DNA from: JAVBJV01 sp031546815
GTDB lineage: Bacteria > Pseudomonadota > Alphaproteobacteria > Acetobacterales > Acetobacteraceae
DNA length: 64,000 nt
Direction of reading: 5' to 3'
Assembly: GCA_031546815.1 (NCBI GenBank)
Contig: JAVBJV010000017.1
Coordinates: 8,807 to 72,806, forward strand
Below the pieces are notes generated by a model that saw only the letters and a program-made list of their open reading frames with translations, searched no databases and was not told the origin of the DNA. A program made the translations under genes and the position numbers. The first letter of the stretch is position 1. Each line of letters starts with the position of its first letter. Positions 52,374 to 61,742 of the stretch are shown here, one piece after another.

Positions 52374-53060
52374 ATGCGCATGCGAATCTTATTGGTCGAG
52401 GACGACCCCGAAGTATCTGCCTTCATCGTGAAGGGCCTTCGTGAATCCGGACATACTGTTGAACACGCGGATAACGGCCGCGACGGATTGTTCCTCGCTG
52501 CCAGCGAAACCTTCGACATCATCCTGCTCGACAGGATGTTGCCGGGCGGAATCGATGGTCTGCGAATTCTGGAAACCCTGCGCAGTCAGGAAAACAAAAC
52601 GCCGGTGCTGATTATCTCGGCACTGGCGCAAGTGGACGAACGCGTCCGTGGCCTCAAGGCAGGTGGCGACGATTACCTGACCAAGCCATTTGCATTCGCC
52701 GAACTGCTGGCACGTGTGGAAGCACTGTCGCGCCGTTCGCGTTCAGACGCACCGGAAACCAAACTTGTTGCCGCGGACCTGGAAATGGACCTGCTGGCAC
52801 GCACCGTGCACCGGGCCGGACAGCGCATCGAACTGCAGCCGCGCGAATTCCGCCTGCTGGAGTTTTTGATCCGCCACACCGGGCAGGTCGTCACGCGCAC
52901 CATGCTGCTGGAAGGTGTGTGGGATTATCACTTCGACCCACAGACCAACGTGATCGACGTGCACGTCTCGCGCCTGCGACAGAAGATCGACCGGCCCTTC
53001 CCTGTGCCGCTGATCCACACCGTCCGCAATGCCGGTTACATGTTACGTGTGCCGGATTGA
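52374..53060 (+). CDS. OmpR-family response regulator
   Basis: 228 residues. The receiver domain has acidic LVEDD, phosphoacceptor D53 in DIILLDRMLPGG, and Lys in DDYLTKPFA. The C-terminal winged helix has LQPREFRLLEFLIRHTGQVV and NVIDVHVSRLRQKID with HTVRNAGYMLR. It pairs with the histidine kinase gene 12 bases downstream. Start ATG 52374 or 52380 (MRILLVEDD). Confidence 0.94.
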   Translation: MRMRILLVEDDPEVSAFIVKGLRESGHTVEHADNGRDGLFLAASETFDIILLDRMLPGGIDGLRILETLRSQENKTPVLIISALAQVDERVRGLKAGGDDYLTKPFAFAELLARVEALSRRSRSDAPETKLVAADLEMDLLARTVHRAGQRIELQPREFRLLEFLIRHTGQVVTRTMLLEGVWDYHFDPQTNVIDVHVSRLRQKIDRPFPVPLIHTVRNAGYMLRVPD

Positions 53061-53072
53061 TGGCCGGCCATT

Positions 53073-54503
53073 GTGGCGTTGCCAGCGCATCTGTCTGAAA
53101 CGATCTCCGCCAGCTTGCCAGCCCGCCCAACAGCGAGCTGGCGGATTATAGTACGCAGTGCCGGCTTCCGGTTCGCTGCTGTATTTGCCATTATGTTCGC
53201 GGTTGGCGCGTTGGGGCTGGTCGGTCTGCTGTGGTGGACCACCGCCGGTTCGCAGCAGCGCGCCACCGATGCCAGCATCCTGGCTGATATCTACGCCCTA
53301 TCCGGCAACTGGCAGAATGATGGCGGCGTACAAAGCGGAATGGTGCGCATCCGCGATATGCTGGCCGAGGACATCCAGTCCACCAATATCATCCTGCTGA
53401 CCACACCAGACCGGCATTTTCTGGCGGGCAATCTGGATACTTGGCCGCTCGCCATAATCCCCGACAACGAAACCTGGCACGAGATCGAGGTCCTTCGCGT
53501 CGGTGCGCAGGTGCCGGCCCGCGTTACCACGCGCATCATGTCGGATGGTAATCTGCTGCTGGTCGGGCGCGATATTACCGCGGGAATGGCCGTGCGGACG
53601 ATGATCCGTGAAGCCATTCTGTGGTCAATTGCGCTGACCATCCTGTTGGCCGTTCTGGGGGGGCTCCTGATCCGGCGCATGCTGGTACGGCGCCTCAGAC
53701 CGTTTCTGACCACGGCACAACGGTTTGCTGCGGGCGATCTTACCCAACGCGTTCCGGCCCGTGAAACAGGAGATGAGATCAACGATCTGGGCAGCAAGCT
53801 GAACACCATGCTGGACCGGACCGTGTTGCTGATGGAAGGGATTCAGCACGTCTCGAACGCGATTGCGCATGATCTGCGCACGCCGATCACCCGCGCCCGC
53901 GCCCGGTTGGAAGAAGCCACCCGCTCCCCACCTGATGTCGAGACAATGCGTGGGGCCATCGAACGTGCTATCGCCGATCTGGACGGCATTACCACCGTCT
54001 TCCAGGCATTGATGCGTATTACCGAAATTGAGTCAGGGGCCCGCCGCGCTGCATTCGCCGCCGCAGATCTGGCCCCGGTACTGTTGGATATGGCCGAGAC
54101 CTACGAAGCCGTGGCCGAGGAGCGCAATGTAAAACTCGTTGCCTATCTGCCGCCAAAGATCGCCTTCGTCGGAGACCGCGACCTGGTGGCACAGGCGGTT
54201 GCCAATCTGCTGGACAACGCCGTCAAATTCACTCCAGCTGGCACCACCGTCACGTTGAAAGCGGAACTGCAGGATAACATGATTACCATCAGCGTCAGCG
54301 ATGCAGGTCCCGGTATTCCTCATAAAGATCATACCCATGCCGTTGCCCGATTCTGGCGTGCCGAGACCGCACGAAATACGCCCGGGTCAGGGCTTGGGCT
54401 GGCAATGGTCGATGCTGTAGCCACACTGCATGGCGGCACCCTGCTGCTCAACAATACAGATCCAGGCCTATGCGCGATCCTGAAACTACCAGCCGCTCCT
54501 TGA
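53073..54503 (+). CDS. sensor histidine kinase (HAMP-HisKA-HATPase)
   Basis: 476 residues with GTG start. One N-terminal helix (AAVFAIMFAVGALGLVGLLWW) and a second near residues 185-200 (ILWSIALTILLAVLGGLLIRR) enclose a periplasmic sensor domain. HAMP follows (RRLRPFLTTAQRFAAGDLTQRV), then an H-box AIAHDLRTPITRARARLEE with His near 265, N-box LLDNAVKF, DAGPGIP and GSGLGLAMV. It is the partner of the response regulator. Signal unknown. Confidence 0.94.
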   Translation: MALPAHLSETISASLPARPTASWRIIVRSAGFRFAAVFAIMFAVGALGLVGLLWWTTAGSQQRATDASILADIYALSGNWQNDGGVQSGMVRIRDMLAEDIQSTNIILLTTPDRHFLAGNLDTWPLAIIPDNETWHEIEVLRVGAQVPARVTTRIMSDGNLLLVGRDITAGMAVRTMIREAILWSIALTILLAVLGGLLIRRMLVRRLRPFLTTAQRFAAGDLTQRVPARETGDEINDLGSKLNTMLDRTVLLMEGIQHVSNAIAHDLRTPITRARARLEEATRSPPDVETMRGAIERAIADLDGITTVFQALMRITEIESGARRAAFAAADLAPVLLDMAETYEAVAEERNVKLVAYLPPKIAFVGDRDLVAQAVANLLDNAVKFTPAGTTVTLKAELQDNMITISVSDAGPGIPHKDHTHAVARFWRAETARNTPGSGLGLAMVDAVATLHGGTLLLNNTDPGLCAILKLPAAP

Positions 54504-54623
54504 CGTAGATCAATCACAGTATATGACAATATTCTATACGATAAGTTCACCCATCATTTACCCATAGCATGATACATATGCGCCACTTCATATGAGCGCC
54601 GATCAAATTATGAGGGGTCGCGC

Positions 54624-54911
54624 ATGCTAACCTGGGCCACCAAATTACCACTGCTATTGATAGCAGGCTTACCGCTGACCGTGGTGGCCGCTGGCGAAAA
54701 GGGGATTCCTCCTGCCAGCAGCATAACCACTGACACGCCCGCATATTGCGAAGAACTCTCGCTGCGGGTGGCAGAGCGTGAGCCTCCACCAGAAAGTCTT
54801 GCAGGGCGCCTCGCAAAGGACGGTCGTACGCTGTGCATGGACGGGCATATACGTACGGGCATCACCATGCTGCGGCGAGCCTTGGCCCTGCGGATGGCGG
54901 CTCCATCATAA
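54624..54911 (+). CDS. small secreted protein of unknown function
   Basis: 95 residues. A signal peptide (LTWATKLPLLLIAGLPLTVV, cut near AAG) is followed by a short domain with two Cys (AYCEELS and TLCMDG), which could form a disulfide, and RRALALRMAAPS at the end. Family not recognised. It follows the two-component genes after an AT-rich 120-base gap and may be a target or accessory of that system (inference). Its end overlaps the MATE gene end by six bases. Confidence 0.6.
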   Translation: MLTWATKLPLLLIAGLPLTVVAAGEKGIPPASSITTDTPAYCEELSLRVAEREPPPESLAGRLAKDGRTLCMDGHIRTGITMLRRALALRMAAPS

Positions 54912-56261
54912 ACCCTGGCCGCGGTCCGACCACACGCCTTCGCGCACGGACGCCGCCACGATCAGCCCGTAACCACACAATCCCAGCGCCACCCCGATAA
55001 ATATCCCGGTCAATCCCAGCCCCAGCGGGCCGGATAGCAGCATCCCCGCGCCCACGGCCAGCGTGATGCGCGATATGGCCGCGGCAAACGGCCAGCGCAC
55101 GCGCCCGGCCCCCAGCGATGCAAAATACAAAGACAATCCCAATCCCAGCCCGGCAAAGGTCGGCCCGACGATCATCAGTTGCGTCGCGGCAATTTCCATC
55201 ACCACCAGATCACGGGTAAACAGACTGGCTATAAAGCGGGGAAATACCGCGAGCAGCAGCCCGACACCGCCGCCGATTCCCATGGCGATCAGCCCGCCGC
55301 GCCAGGCCACATACCGCGCCCCGGCCCAGTCGCCCGCGCCCACCCGCGTGCCGACCAGCGTGATCAGCGCCGAGCCGATCCCGAACGAGAGCGGAGCCAT
55401 CAGGAATTCCAGCCGCGTACCAATACCGTAAGCGGCCACGGCCTCGACCCCGTACGGCGAGACCAGCCGCGTGACCAGAACGATGGTCAGGTTGGAAATC
55501 GCCGCCATCAGCGAAGCAATCGCCCCGACCGAGAGAATCCGCCAGAACAGCGCCCGCGACAGCTTCACCCGCAGATCGGGCACAAACCCCGCAGCGCCCC
55601 CCCGGATCATCATCCACATCACGGCGCTGGAAACGGCGAACACGACACAGGTCGCCCAGCCTGCCCCTGGCAGACCGAAGCCGCAGACTTCCATGAAAAA
55701 CCAGGCGATCACCGGCTGCACGCACCACCCCAGCGAGATAATCCGCGCCGGCATCGCATGATTGCCGGTGCCGCGCAGCACCGCCGCCTGTGTGTTGACC
55801 AGCCAGACCAGAATGGCCCCCGCAAACAGCGCCCCCGCGAACGACACGGCGGCATCCAGCACAGCACCACTGCCGCCCAGCGCCCCGAAGATAAACGCCC
55901 CGCCGAAACACAGCGGCAGGGTAAACAGCCCCAGCCCCATCGCCACGGCGATCACCAGCGCATGCACCACCAGCGACGATGCCTCGTCCCGCCGCCCGGC
56001 CCCCAGCGCGCGCGCAATGGCCGAGGCGACACCGCCCCCCAGCGCACCAGAGGACATCATGAACATCATCAGCAGAAACGGCAGCACCATCGCGTATCCG
56101 GCCAGCGCCGTGGTGCCTTGCCGCCCAACCAGCCAGGTCTCGGCCAGCTGCGCCAGCCCCTGCATCAGCGACACGACCGTGGTCGGCCCCGCCAGCGTAA
56201 AGATCTGGCGCGAAACCGACACGGACGGGCTATTGGGAGCAATCGGGCGAAGATTCGACAT
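54906..56261 (-). CDS. MATE-family multidrug efflux transporter
   Basis: 451 residues with about twelve helices in two six-helix halves. Conserved stretches: FTLAGPTTVVSLMQGLAQLAETWLVGRQG in helix 1-2, and GTRLEFLMAPLSFGIGSALITLVGTRVGAGD in helix 7-8. MATE proteins export cationic drugs with Na+ or H+. It is the last gene of a minus-strand run and follows the XRE regulator by 43 bases. Confidence 0.92.
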   Translation of the reverse strand: MSNLRPIAPNSPSVSVSRQIFTLAGPTTVVSLMQGLAQLAETWLVGRQGTTALAGYAMVLPFLLMMFMMSSGALGGGVASAIARALGAGRRDEASSLVVHALVIAVAMGLGLFTLPLCFGGAFIFGALGGSGAVLDAAVSFAGALFAGAILVWLVNTQAAVLRGTGNHAMPARIISLGWCVQPVIAWFFMEVCGFGLPGAGWATCVVFAVSSAVMWMMIRGGAAGFVPDLRVKLSRALFWRILSVGAIASLMAAISNLTIVLVTRLVSPYGVEAVAAYGIGTRLEFLMAPLSFGIGSALITLVGTRVGAGDWAGARYVAWRGGLIAMGIGGGVGLLLAVFPRFIASLFTRDLVVMEIAATQLMIVGPTFAGLGLGLSLYFASLGAGRVRWPFAAAISRITLAVGAGMLLSGPLGLGLTGIFIGVALGLCGYGLIVAASVREGVWSDRGQGL

Positions 56262-56304
56262 GCGCCGCAGCTTCGCACGCTATAGCAAATTGCCTAGGGG
56301 GATT

Positions 56305-56706
56305 TTACAGTTTCCCCACCGCCCGCCTGCGCACTTTGGGTTTTACCGATGGGGTCACCGTGTCCAGCAGCGCGTGGATGGCTAGCACCACATCGGGCGG
56401 CAGGCGGTGCACGTCCTGGGCCAGGCGGTTGGCGAGCGCGGTCTGTTCGGGGCTGAGGCCTGCCGTGTCCACTACCGGGCGGGGGTGCGACAGTTTGGCC
56501 AATCGTGCCAGATCCTCGGCCTCGTCCCAGATGAGCCCGAAAAATTCGTTCACCTGATGCACCAGCCCGGCGCTGGGCATGCCGCGGCGGCCGTGTTCCA
56601 GCGCCGACAGATACGCGGCCGAGACCTGTAACTGCCGCGCCAGATCGGCCAGCGTCACCCCGTGCGCCGTGCGCAACGCACGCAGCCGGGCGCCGAACGG
56701 GGTCAT
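56305..56706 (-). CDS. XRE-family HTH transcriptional regulator
   Basis: 133 residues. The N-terminal HTH is LRALRTAHGVTLADLARQLQ followed by VSAAYLSALEHGRRGMPS. The C-terminal half is helical (VHQVNEFFGLIWDEAEDLARLAK) and may dimerise or bind a ligand. Its start overlaps the Smr gene stop. It may regulate the downstream MATE exporter (inference). Confidence 0.88.
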   Translation of the reverse strand: MTPFGARLRALRTAHGVTLADLARQLQVSAAYLSALEHGRRGMPSAGLVHQVNEFFGLIWDEAEDLARLAKLSHPRPVVDTAGLSPEQTALANRLAQDVHRLPPDVVLAIHALLDTVTPSVKPKVRRRAVGKL

Positions 56707-57278
56707 GCGCCGCCACCATCACGGGGCTTGCGCAGTAACAGCCGCACCGATCCCATGTTCGCCACATGCGGATAGGCCGCCGCCAGCAGCAACGGGCGCA
56801 GTTCGCTCAAATTCAGCCAGGCGGGCAGTTCGTGGCGGATCGCCCCGCCGCGCGAACCGGGGTTGCCACCGCCGGTCACAATCTCGATCACACGCAGACC
56901 GTCGAACCGGGCGCGGATCAGGAAACCCTCGAACGCGTGAAACGCCGACTGAACCGTGCGGCCGTGCAGATCCAGCGTGCGTTCGACCCGCAGCTTGCCG
57001 CTGCGAAACCGGTCCCACGTACCATTGTCCAGCCCCGCCGGCTGCGCCCCGACCGAGACCGGCAACAGCCGCGTTACTGCCTCGCGCTTCATGGGGGCGA
57101 TGGCCAGCAGCTGCGCGATGGGATCGGCGCGGTCCACCTGCGAGGCCGAGGGCAGACGGGCAAGCGGGGTCGCAATCGTCTCGGCGCGCCCGTACTGTCG
57201 GCCACGCACACGCCGTTGCACCGTGCGGGCGACGCGGTCCCAGTCTTCCAGATCCTGCGAGGAGAAACGGCGTTTCAT
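56703..57278 (-). CDS. Smr-domain endonuclease-like protein
   Basis: 191 residues. The N-terminal 90 residues are Arg-rich and unfolded-looking; the C-terminal Smr domain has ERTLDLHGRTVQSAFHAFEG (LDLHG) and IVTGGGNPGSRGGAIRHELP. Smr proteins in the MutS2 and SmrB groups nick nucleic acids; SmrB cleaves mRNA at collided ribosomes. Which group this one belongs to is not clear. Coupled to the K+ channel gene by an ATGA overlap. Confidence 0.88.
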   Translation of the reverse strand: MKRRFSSQDLEDWDRVARTVQRRVRGRQYGRAETIATPLARLPSASQVDRADPIAQLLAIAPMKREAVTRLLPVSVGAQPAGLDNGTWDRFRSGKLRVERTLDLHGRTVQSAFHAFEGFLIRARFDGLRVIEIVTGGGNPGSRGGAIRHELPAWLNLSELRPLLLAAAYPHVANMGSVRLLLRKPRDGGGA

Positions 57279-57691
57279 CAGGGGAGATCACGCCTCGGGT
57301 CATCATGCATCGCGGTCTGCACCACCCGCACCAGCACCGCGACCGAGATCCCGAACAGCAGCGTGCCGACCATCCCCTCCAGCGCCCCCAGCACCCGCAA
57401 GCCCTTCGGCAGCACCAGATCCCCGTAGCCGATCGTCGTGTAGCTGGTGATCGAGAAATACACCGACATCTCGAACGTCTCGAACCCGCCCTTCAGCAGA
57501 TAGAACACCGCCCACAATGCCGCGCCAGCGAAATGGGTAAGCAGCAGCAGAACCGTAACCCCGATCAGCGTCAGCAACGGAGAGGCCGGCCGCCGGTGCC
57601 GCAGCACGTGCACGGCCCATGCGCCAACACCCGCATGCAGGCACAGGCTTGCAGCGGCCAGCAGCACGGCCCAGATCAGTTCGTGGAGCAT
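57278..57691 (-). CDS. two-helix potassium channel (Ion_trans_2)
   Basis: 137 residues. Helices near the start (ELIWAVLLAAASLCLHAGVG), then VLLLLTHFAGAALWAVFYLL, a pore with the selectivity filter TTIGYGD, and an inner helix LEGMVGTLLFGISVAVLVRVV. It lacks a regulatory RCK domain. The first start gives one extra helix. It is the first gene of the run with Smr, XRE and MATE, 17 bases before the priA stop. Confidence 0.88.
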   Translation of the reverse strand: MLHELIWAVLLAAASLCLHAGVGAWAVHVLRHRRPASPLLTLIGVTVLLLLTHFAGAALWAVFYLLKGGFETFEMSVYFSITSYTTIGYGDLVLPKGLRVLGALEGMVGTLLFGISVAVLVRVVQTAMHDDPRRDLP

Positions 57692-57708
57692 CCGACGGTT
57701 TTCTCACC

Positions 57709-59892
57709 TTACATGAACGATACGGGGTCTATATCCACATCCACCCGCACACGCGATGGCAGTTGAACACCCGCCAGCCAGGCATGCACCAGTTTTTGCA
57801 CGGCGACATCCTTGCGCGCCTTCAGCAGCAGCCGCCGCCGGTGCCGCCCGCGCAGCAAGGCCAGCGGCGCGGGTGCCGGACCCAGCACCACCACGCCGTC
57901 CATGCGCGGTGCCGCCAGCCCGATATCGCGGGCGGCTTTATCAACCGCGTGCGCGTCCTCGCCGCTGACGATCAGCGCGACCAGCCTGCCATAGGGCGGC
58001 CAGTTGCCGGGCCTGCGGGCGGCCGCTTCCGCCGCGCGGAACCCGGCCAGATTGCCCGACACCAGCGCCTGCATCACCGGATGTTCGGGCGAGAAAGTCT
58101 GCAACAGCACCCGCCCCGGTTTTTCCGCGCGCCCCGCGCGCCCGGCCACCTGATGCAGCAATTGCACCGTGTGTTCCGCCGCGCGCAGATCGCCGCCGCC
58201 CAGCCCCAGATCGGCATCGACCACGCCCACCAGAGTCAGATGCGGAAAATGCCAGCCCTTGGCGATGATCTGCGTGCCGATCACCAGATCGACGTCGCGT
58301 TCGGTGATCGCGCGGACGGCATCGGTGGTCTGCGAAGGATGTTCGATCGTGTCGGACGACATCACCTGGATGCGGGCTTCGGGAAAGACCTCGCGCGCTT
58401 CCTCGGTAATGCGTTCGACGCCGGGACCGATGGCGGTCAGCGCGTGGGCCGCGCCGCATTCGGGGCAGGTCTCGGGCGTGGGGATCTGATGCCCGCAATG
58501 GTGACATTGCAGCCGACGCGCATGGCGATGCTCCACCAGCCAAGCTGTGCATTGCGGGCACTGCATCCGGTGCCCACACGAACGACACAGCGTCAGCGGA
58601 GCATAGCCGCGCCGGTTCAGGAACAGCATCGCCTGATCGCCCGCGGCTATCGTCTCGTTCACCGCCGCGATCAGTTGCGGCGAGAGGAATTTGCCGCGTT
58701 CGGGCGGTGCCTCGCGCAGGTCGACGGTGGCGATGTCGGGCATGCTGGCCGCCCCGTGCCGCGCGGTCAGAGTCAGTTCATGATAGCGCCCGGCCTCCAC
58801 ATTCGCGACGGTCTCCAGACTGGGCGTGGCCGAGACCAGCGCGATCGGCGCCGATTCAAACCGCGCCCGCACCACCGCCATGTCGCGCGCGTGGTAGATA
58901 ACCCCGTCTTCCTGCTTGAACGCAGTTTCGTGTTCTTCGTCGACGATGATCAGCCCGAGATCCGGGAACGGCAGGAACAGCGCCGAACGCGCCCCCACCA
59001 CCACCGGCGCGCTGCCATCGGCCACCGCGCGCCAGGTGCGTTTGCGCAGGCCCGGCGACAGGTCCGAATGCCATTGCGCGGGCATCGTGCCGAAGCGTTG
59101 CTGGAACCTCTCGAGCCACTGCGCCGACAGCGCAATTTCCGGCAGCAGTACCAGCGCCTGTCGGCCAGATCGCAATGCCTCGGCCACAGCTTCCAGATAG
59201 ACCTCGGTCTTGCCCGATCCCGTCACCCCGTCCAGCAGCGAGACCGAGAACGTGCGCGACTTCACCGCATCGCACAGCGCGCGCGCGGCGATTTCCTGTT
59301 CCGCCCCCAGCACCGGCCCGGCGCGCACCAGATCCGGCATGCCGAATAACGGCCGCTGTGCCAGCGCCACCGGTTCCAGCAAGCCCGCCCGTGCCATGCC
59401 GCGGATCACCGCGCTGCCGACTTCGGCCGCACGCGCCAGATCGGGGCCGGAGAGCATCGCGCCATCGGCCAGCACCGCCAGCACGCGGGCGCGTTCCTTG
59501 GTCACCCGCACATCCACCGGCGCATCGGGGACGATGCGCCAGCCATGCGCGATGGGTCCCTCGCCATGCGGGGCGGCGCGCATCGCCATGGCCATCACCT
59601 CGCCGGGCGGAGACATGGTGTAAGCGGCCACCCAGTCCACAAAGCGGCGCAGATTATCCGCCATGCGCGGCACCGCCAGCACGGCGGAAATCGGCTTCAG
59701 CCGTGCATCCGCCACCTGACCATCGCCCGCTGCATCCCACACCACGCCCCATTCGGTGCGACGGCCCAGCGGCACGCTCACCACGTCTCCGGGGGTTACG
59801 TCGATTCCCGGCGGGACGGCGTAGTCGAACGCCCCGTAAAAGGGGTATGGAAGCAGAACTGCCGCTCGTCGTTTGGGCAACGCGCCGCCCAT
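57709..59892 (-). CDS. priA: primosomal protein N' (replication restart helicase)
   Basis: 727 residues. The N-terminal 3'-DNA binding domain has AVLLPYPFYGAFDYAVP; the helicase has Walker A DGVTGSGKTEVYLEAV, DEEHE, and a Zn region with eight Cys in CRSCGHRMQCPQC and LQCHHCGHQ with CPECGAAH. Late motifs include IGTQIIAKGWHFPHL and VAGRAGRAEKPGRVLLQTF. It reloads DnaB at stalled forks. The next gene upstream is divergent. Confidence 0.97.
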   Translation of the reverse strand: MGGALPKRRAAVLLPYPFYGAFDYAVPPGIDVTPGDVVSVPLGRRTEWGVVWDAAGDGQVADARLKPISAVLAVPRMADNLRRFVDWVAAYTMSPPGEVMAMAMRAAPHGEGPIAHGWRIVPDAPVDVRVTKERARVLAVLADGAMLSGPDLARAAEVGSAVIRGMARAGLLEPVALAQRPLFGMPDLVRAGPVLGAEQEIAARALCDAVKSRTFSVSLLDGVTGSGKTEVYLEAVAEALRSGRQALVLLPEIALSAQWLERFQQRFGTMPAQWHSDLSPGLRKRTWRAVADGSAPVVVGARSALFLPFPDLGLIIVDEEHETAFKQEDGVIYHARDMAVVRARFESAPIALVSATPSLETVANVEAGRYHELTLTARHGAASMPDIATVDLREAPPERGKFLSPQLIAAVNETIAAGDQAMLFLNRRGYAPLTLCRSCGHRMQCPQCTAWLVEHRHARRLQCHHCGHQIPTPETCPECGAAHALTAIGPGVERITEEAREVFPEARIQVMSSDTIEHPSQTTDAVRAITERDVDLVIGTQIIAKGWHFPHLTLVGVVDADLGLGGGDLRAAEHTVQLLHQVAGRAGRAEKPGRVLLQTFSPEHPVMQALVSGNLAGFRAAEAAARRPGNWPPYGRLVALIVSGEDAHAVDKAARDIGLAAPRMDGVVVLGPAPAPLALLRGRHRRRLLLKARKDVAVQKLVHAWLAGVQLPSRVRVDVDIDPVSFM

Positions 59893-59941
59893 GCGCTATC
59901 AATCCTTACTATTTCAGTGCCTCTGGGATCAGGATGACACC

Positions 59942-60598
59942 ATGAAGTTCTTTGTCGATACCGCCGACACCGCCGAGATCAAAGCCCTGGCCGATACCGG
60001 CCTGCTGGACGGCGTAACCACCAACCCGTCGCTGATTGCCAAGTCGGGCCGCAAGATCATGGACGTGATCGCCGAGATCTGCGCCATCGTCCCCGGCCCC
60101 GTCTCGGCCGAGGTGGTGTCCACCGATTTCGACGGCATGATGAAAGAAGGCCGCCGTCTGCGTGATATCGCACATAACGTCGCGGTGAAACTGCCGCTGA
60201 CGCAGGACGGGCTGAAGGCCTGCAAGCATCTGTCGGGCGATGGCATCATGGTCAACGTCACGCTGTGCTTCTCGCCCGCGCAGGCGCTGCTGGCGGCGAA
60301 GGCCGGGGCGACGTTCATCTCGCCGTTCGTGGGGCGTCTGGACGATATCGGGCATGACGGCATGGGGCTGATCGCCGATATCGTGCAGATCTACAGCAAC
60401 TACCCGAACCTGAAGACTGAAGTGCTGGTGGCCAGTGTGCGCTCGCCCAACCACGTGATCGACGCCGCCAAGCTGGGCGCCGATGTGGTGACCCTGCCGC
60501 CCGCCGTGCTGCGCTCGCTGTATCACCACCCGCTGACCGACAAGGGGCTGGCCGCGTTCCTGTCCGACTGGGCCAAGACCGGGCAGTCGATTGGCTGA
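59942..60598 (+). CDS. transaldolase / fructose-6-phosphate aldolase (MipB/TalC type)
   Basis: 218 residues. Family features: MKFFVDTADTAEIKALADTG, GVTTNPSLIAKSG, the Schiff-base Lys in NVAVKLPLT, NVTLCFSPAQALLAAKAGATF, and TEVLVASVRSPNHVIDAAKLGA. Whether it acts as transaldolase in the pentose-phosphate path or as aldolase needs assay. It starts at ATG 59942 and overlaps xerC by eight bases. Confidence 0.93.
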   Translation: MKFFVDTADTAEIKALADTGLLDGVTTNPSLIAKSGRKIMDVIAEICAIVPGPVSAEVVSTDFDGMMKEGRRLRDIAHNVAVKLPLTQDGLKACKHLSGDGIMVNVTLCFSPAQALLAAKAGATFISPFVGRLDDIGHDGMGLIADIVQIYSNYPNLKTEVLVASVRSPNHVIDAAKLGADVVTLPPAVLRSLYHHPLTDKGLAAFLSDWAKTGQSIG

Positions 60599-61505
60599 TC
60601 TGGCCGCCAACCATGTGCGCAGCATGTTTCTCGACATGCTCGCGCATGAGAAGCGGGCGTCGCCCCTGACGGTCGAGGCGTATGGGCACGATCTGGCGGG
60701 TTTTCTGGGTTTCATAACCCAGCATCTGGGCGGCGAGCCGGATATCGCTGCGCTGGGTGTCCTGCGCCCCGCCGATTTCCGCGCCTGGCTGGCAAGCGAG
60801 GCGAATGACGGGATTTCCAGCACCTCGCGCGCGCGGCATCTGTCGGCGGTGCGCAGTTTCTTCCGGTTCCTGCACAAGCGGCACGGGGTGGAGAACACCG
60901 CCATCCGCACCATCGCCACCCCGCGCAGCAAGCGCCCCCTGCCCCGCGCGCTGACCGAAGCCGATGCGCGCAACGTCGCCGCGGCGATCGGCGAGGTGGA
61001 GGACGAACCCTGGCTGTCCGCCCGGAACGAGGCGCTGTTCACGCTGCTCTACGGCTGCGGACTGCGCATCAGCGAGGCGCTGGCACTGAACGTCGGCAAT
61101 GCACCGCGCGGCGACACGCTGCTGGTGCGCGGCAAGGGCGACAAGGAACGCATTGTCCCCGTGCTGCCACTGGTGCAGAGCCGCATCGCGCACTGGCTGA
61201 CGCAACACCCATCCCCCGCCCCGGACGCACCGCTGTTCATCGGGGCGAAGGGCTGTCGGCTGAACCCCGGCGTCGCCCAGCGCGCCTTGCGCAATTTTCG
61301 CCGCCTGAACGGTATCCCCGAACACGCAACGCCGCACGCGCTGCGGCATTCGTTCGCCACGCATCTGCTGGCGGGCGGGGCGGATCTGCGATCGATCCAG
61401 GAATTGCTAGGACATGCAACTCTTTCCACCACGCAACGTTATACAGCGGTCGATGCCACCCAACTGTTAACTGTCTGGAAGAAAGCACATCCACGCGCCA
61501 GGTAA
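60591..61505 (+). CDS. xerC: tyrosine recombinase XerC-like
   Basis: 304 residues, TTG start overlapping the transaldolase gene. An N-terminal SAM-like core-binding domain (LTVEAYGHDLAGFLGFI) is followed by the catalytic domain: Arg in LLYGCGLRISEALAL, Lys in RGKGDKERIVP, HALRHSFATHLL (His, Arg), His in LLGHATLSTTQRYTAVDA with the nucleophile Tyr. It resolves chromosome dimers at dif with XerD. The internal ATG at 60624 is a possible alternative start. An AT-rich gap follows. Confidence 0.93.
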   Translation: MADLAANHVRSMFLDMLAHEKRASPLTVEAYGHDLAGFLGFITQHLGGEPDIAALGVLRPADFRAWLASEANDGISSTSRARHLSAVRSFFRFLHKRHGVENTAIRTIATPRSKRPLPRALTEADARNVAAAIGEVEDEPWLSARNEALFTLLYGCGLRISEALALNVGNAPRGDTLLVRGKGDKERIVPVLPLVQSRIAHWLTQHPSPAPDAPLFIGAKGCRLNPGVAQRALRNFRRLNGIPEHATPHALRHSFATHLLAGGADLRSIQELLGHATLSTTQRYTAVDATQLLTVWKKAHPRAR

Positions 61506-61742
61506 ATTTTGTATAGTTGTATAATATTATTATTAATAATTTATAATATACACCAATCCTAAAGCGGTATTGAATGCACATGCATGCAATACTTTACCGC
61601 TGAAAATTCCCGACAATCCAGATTGGCATCAACATTCGAATATTATTGTTAACATTAATAAATTAATCGATTGGTATATTATTTTTACTTCCTATAAAGG
61701 AAGATGCCGCATCATTCAGCCATATTATTTCAGGAAATACGG
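61506..61742. other. AT-rich leader of the autotransporter gene
   Basis: No gene is seen. It is dominated by A/T (for example TATAATATTATTATTAATAA) and contains one imperfect hairpin at 61563-61601 (AGCGGTA / TACCGCT with inner TATTG / CAATA). It probably holds the promoter and leader of the autotransporter. Confidence 0.5.

Noticed and set aside
60591..61505. Tyrosine recombinase as phage or island integrase
   Set aside because: It has XerC length and motifs, is coupled to a housekeeping gene, and no attachment repeats or phage genes are seen.
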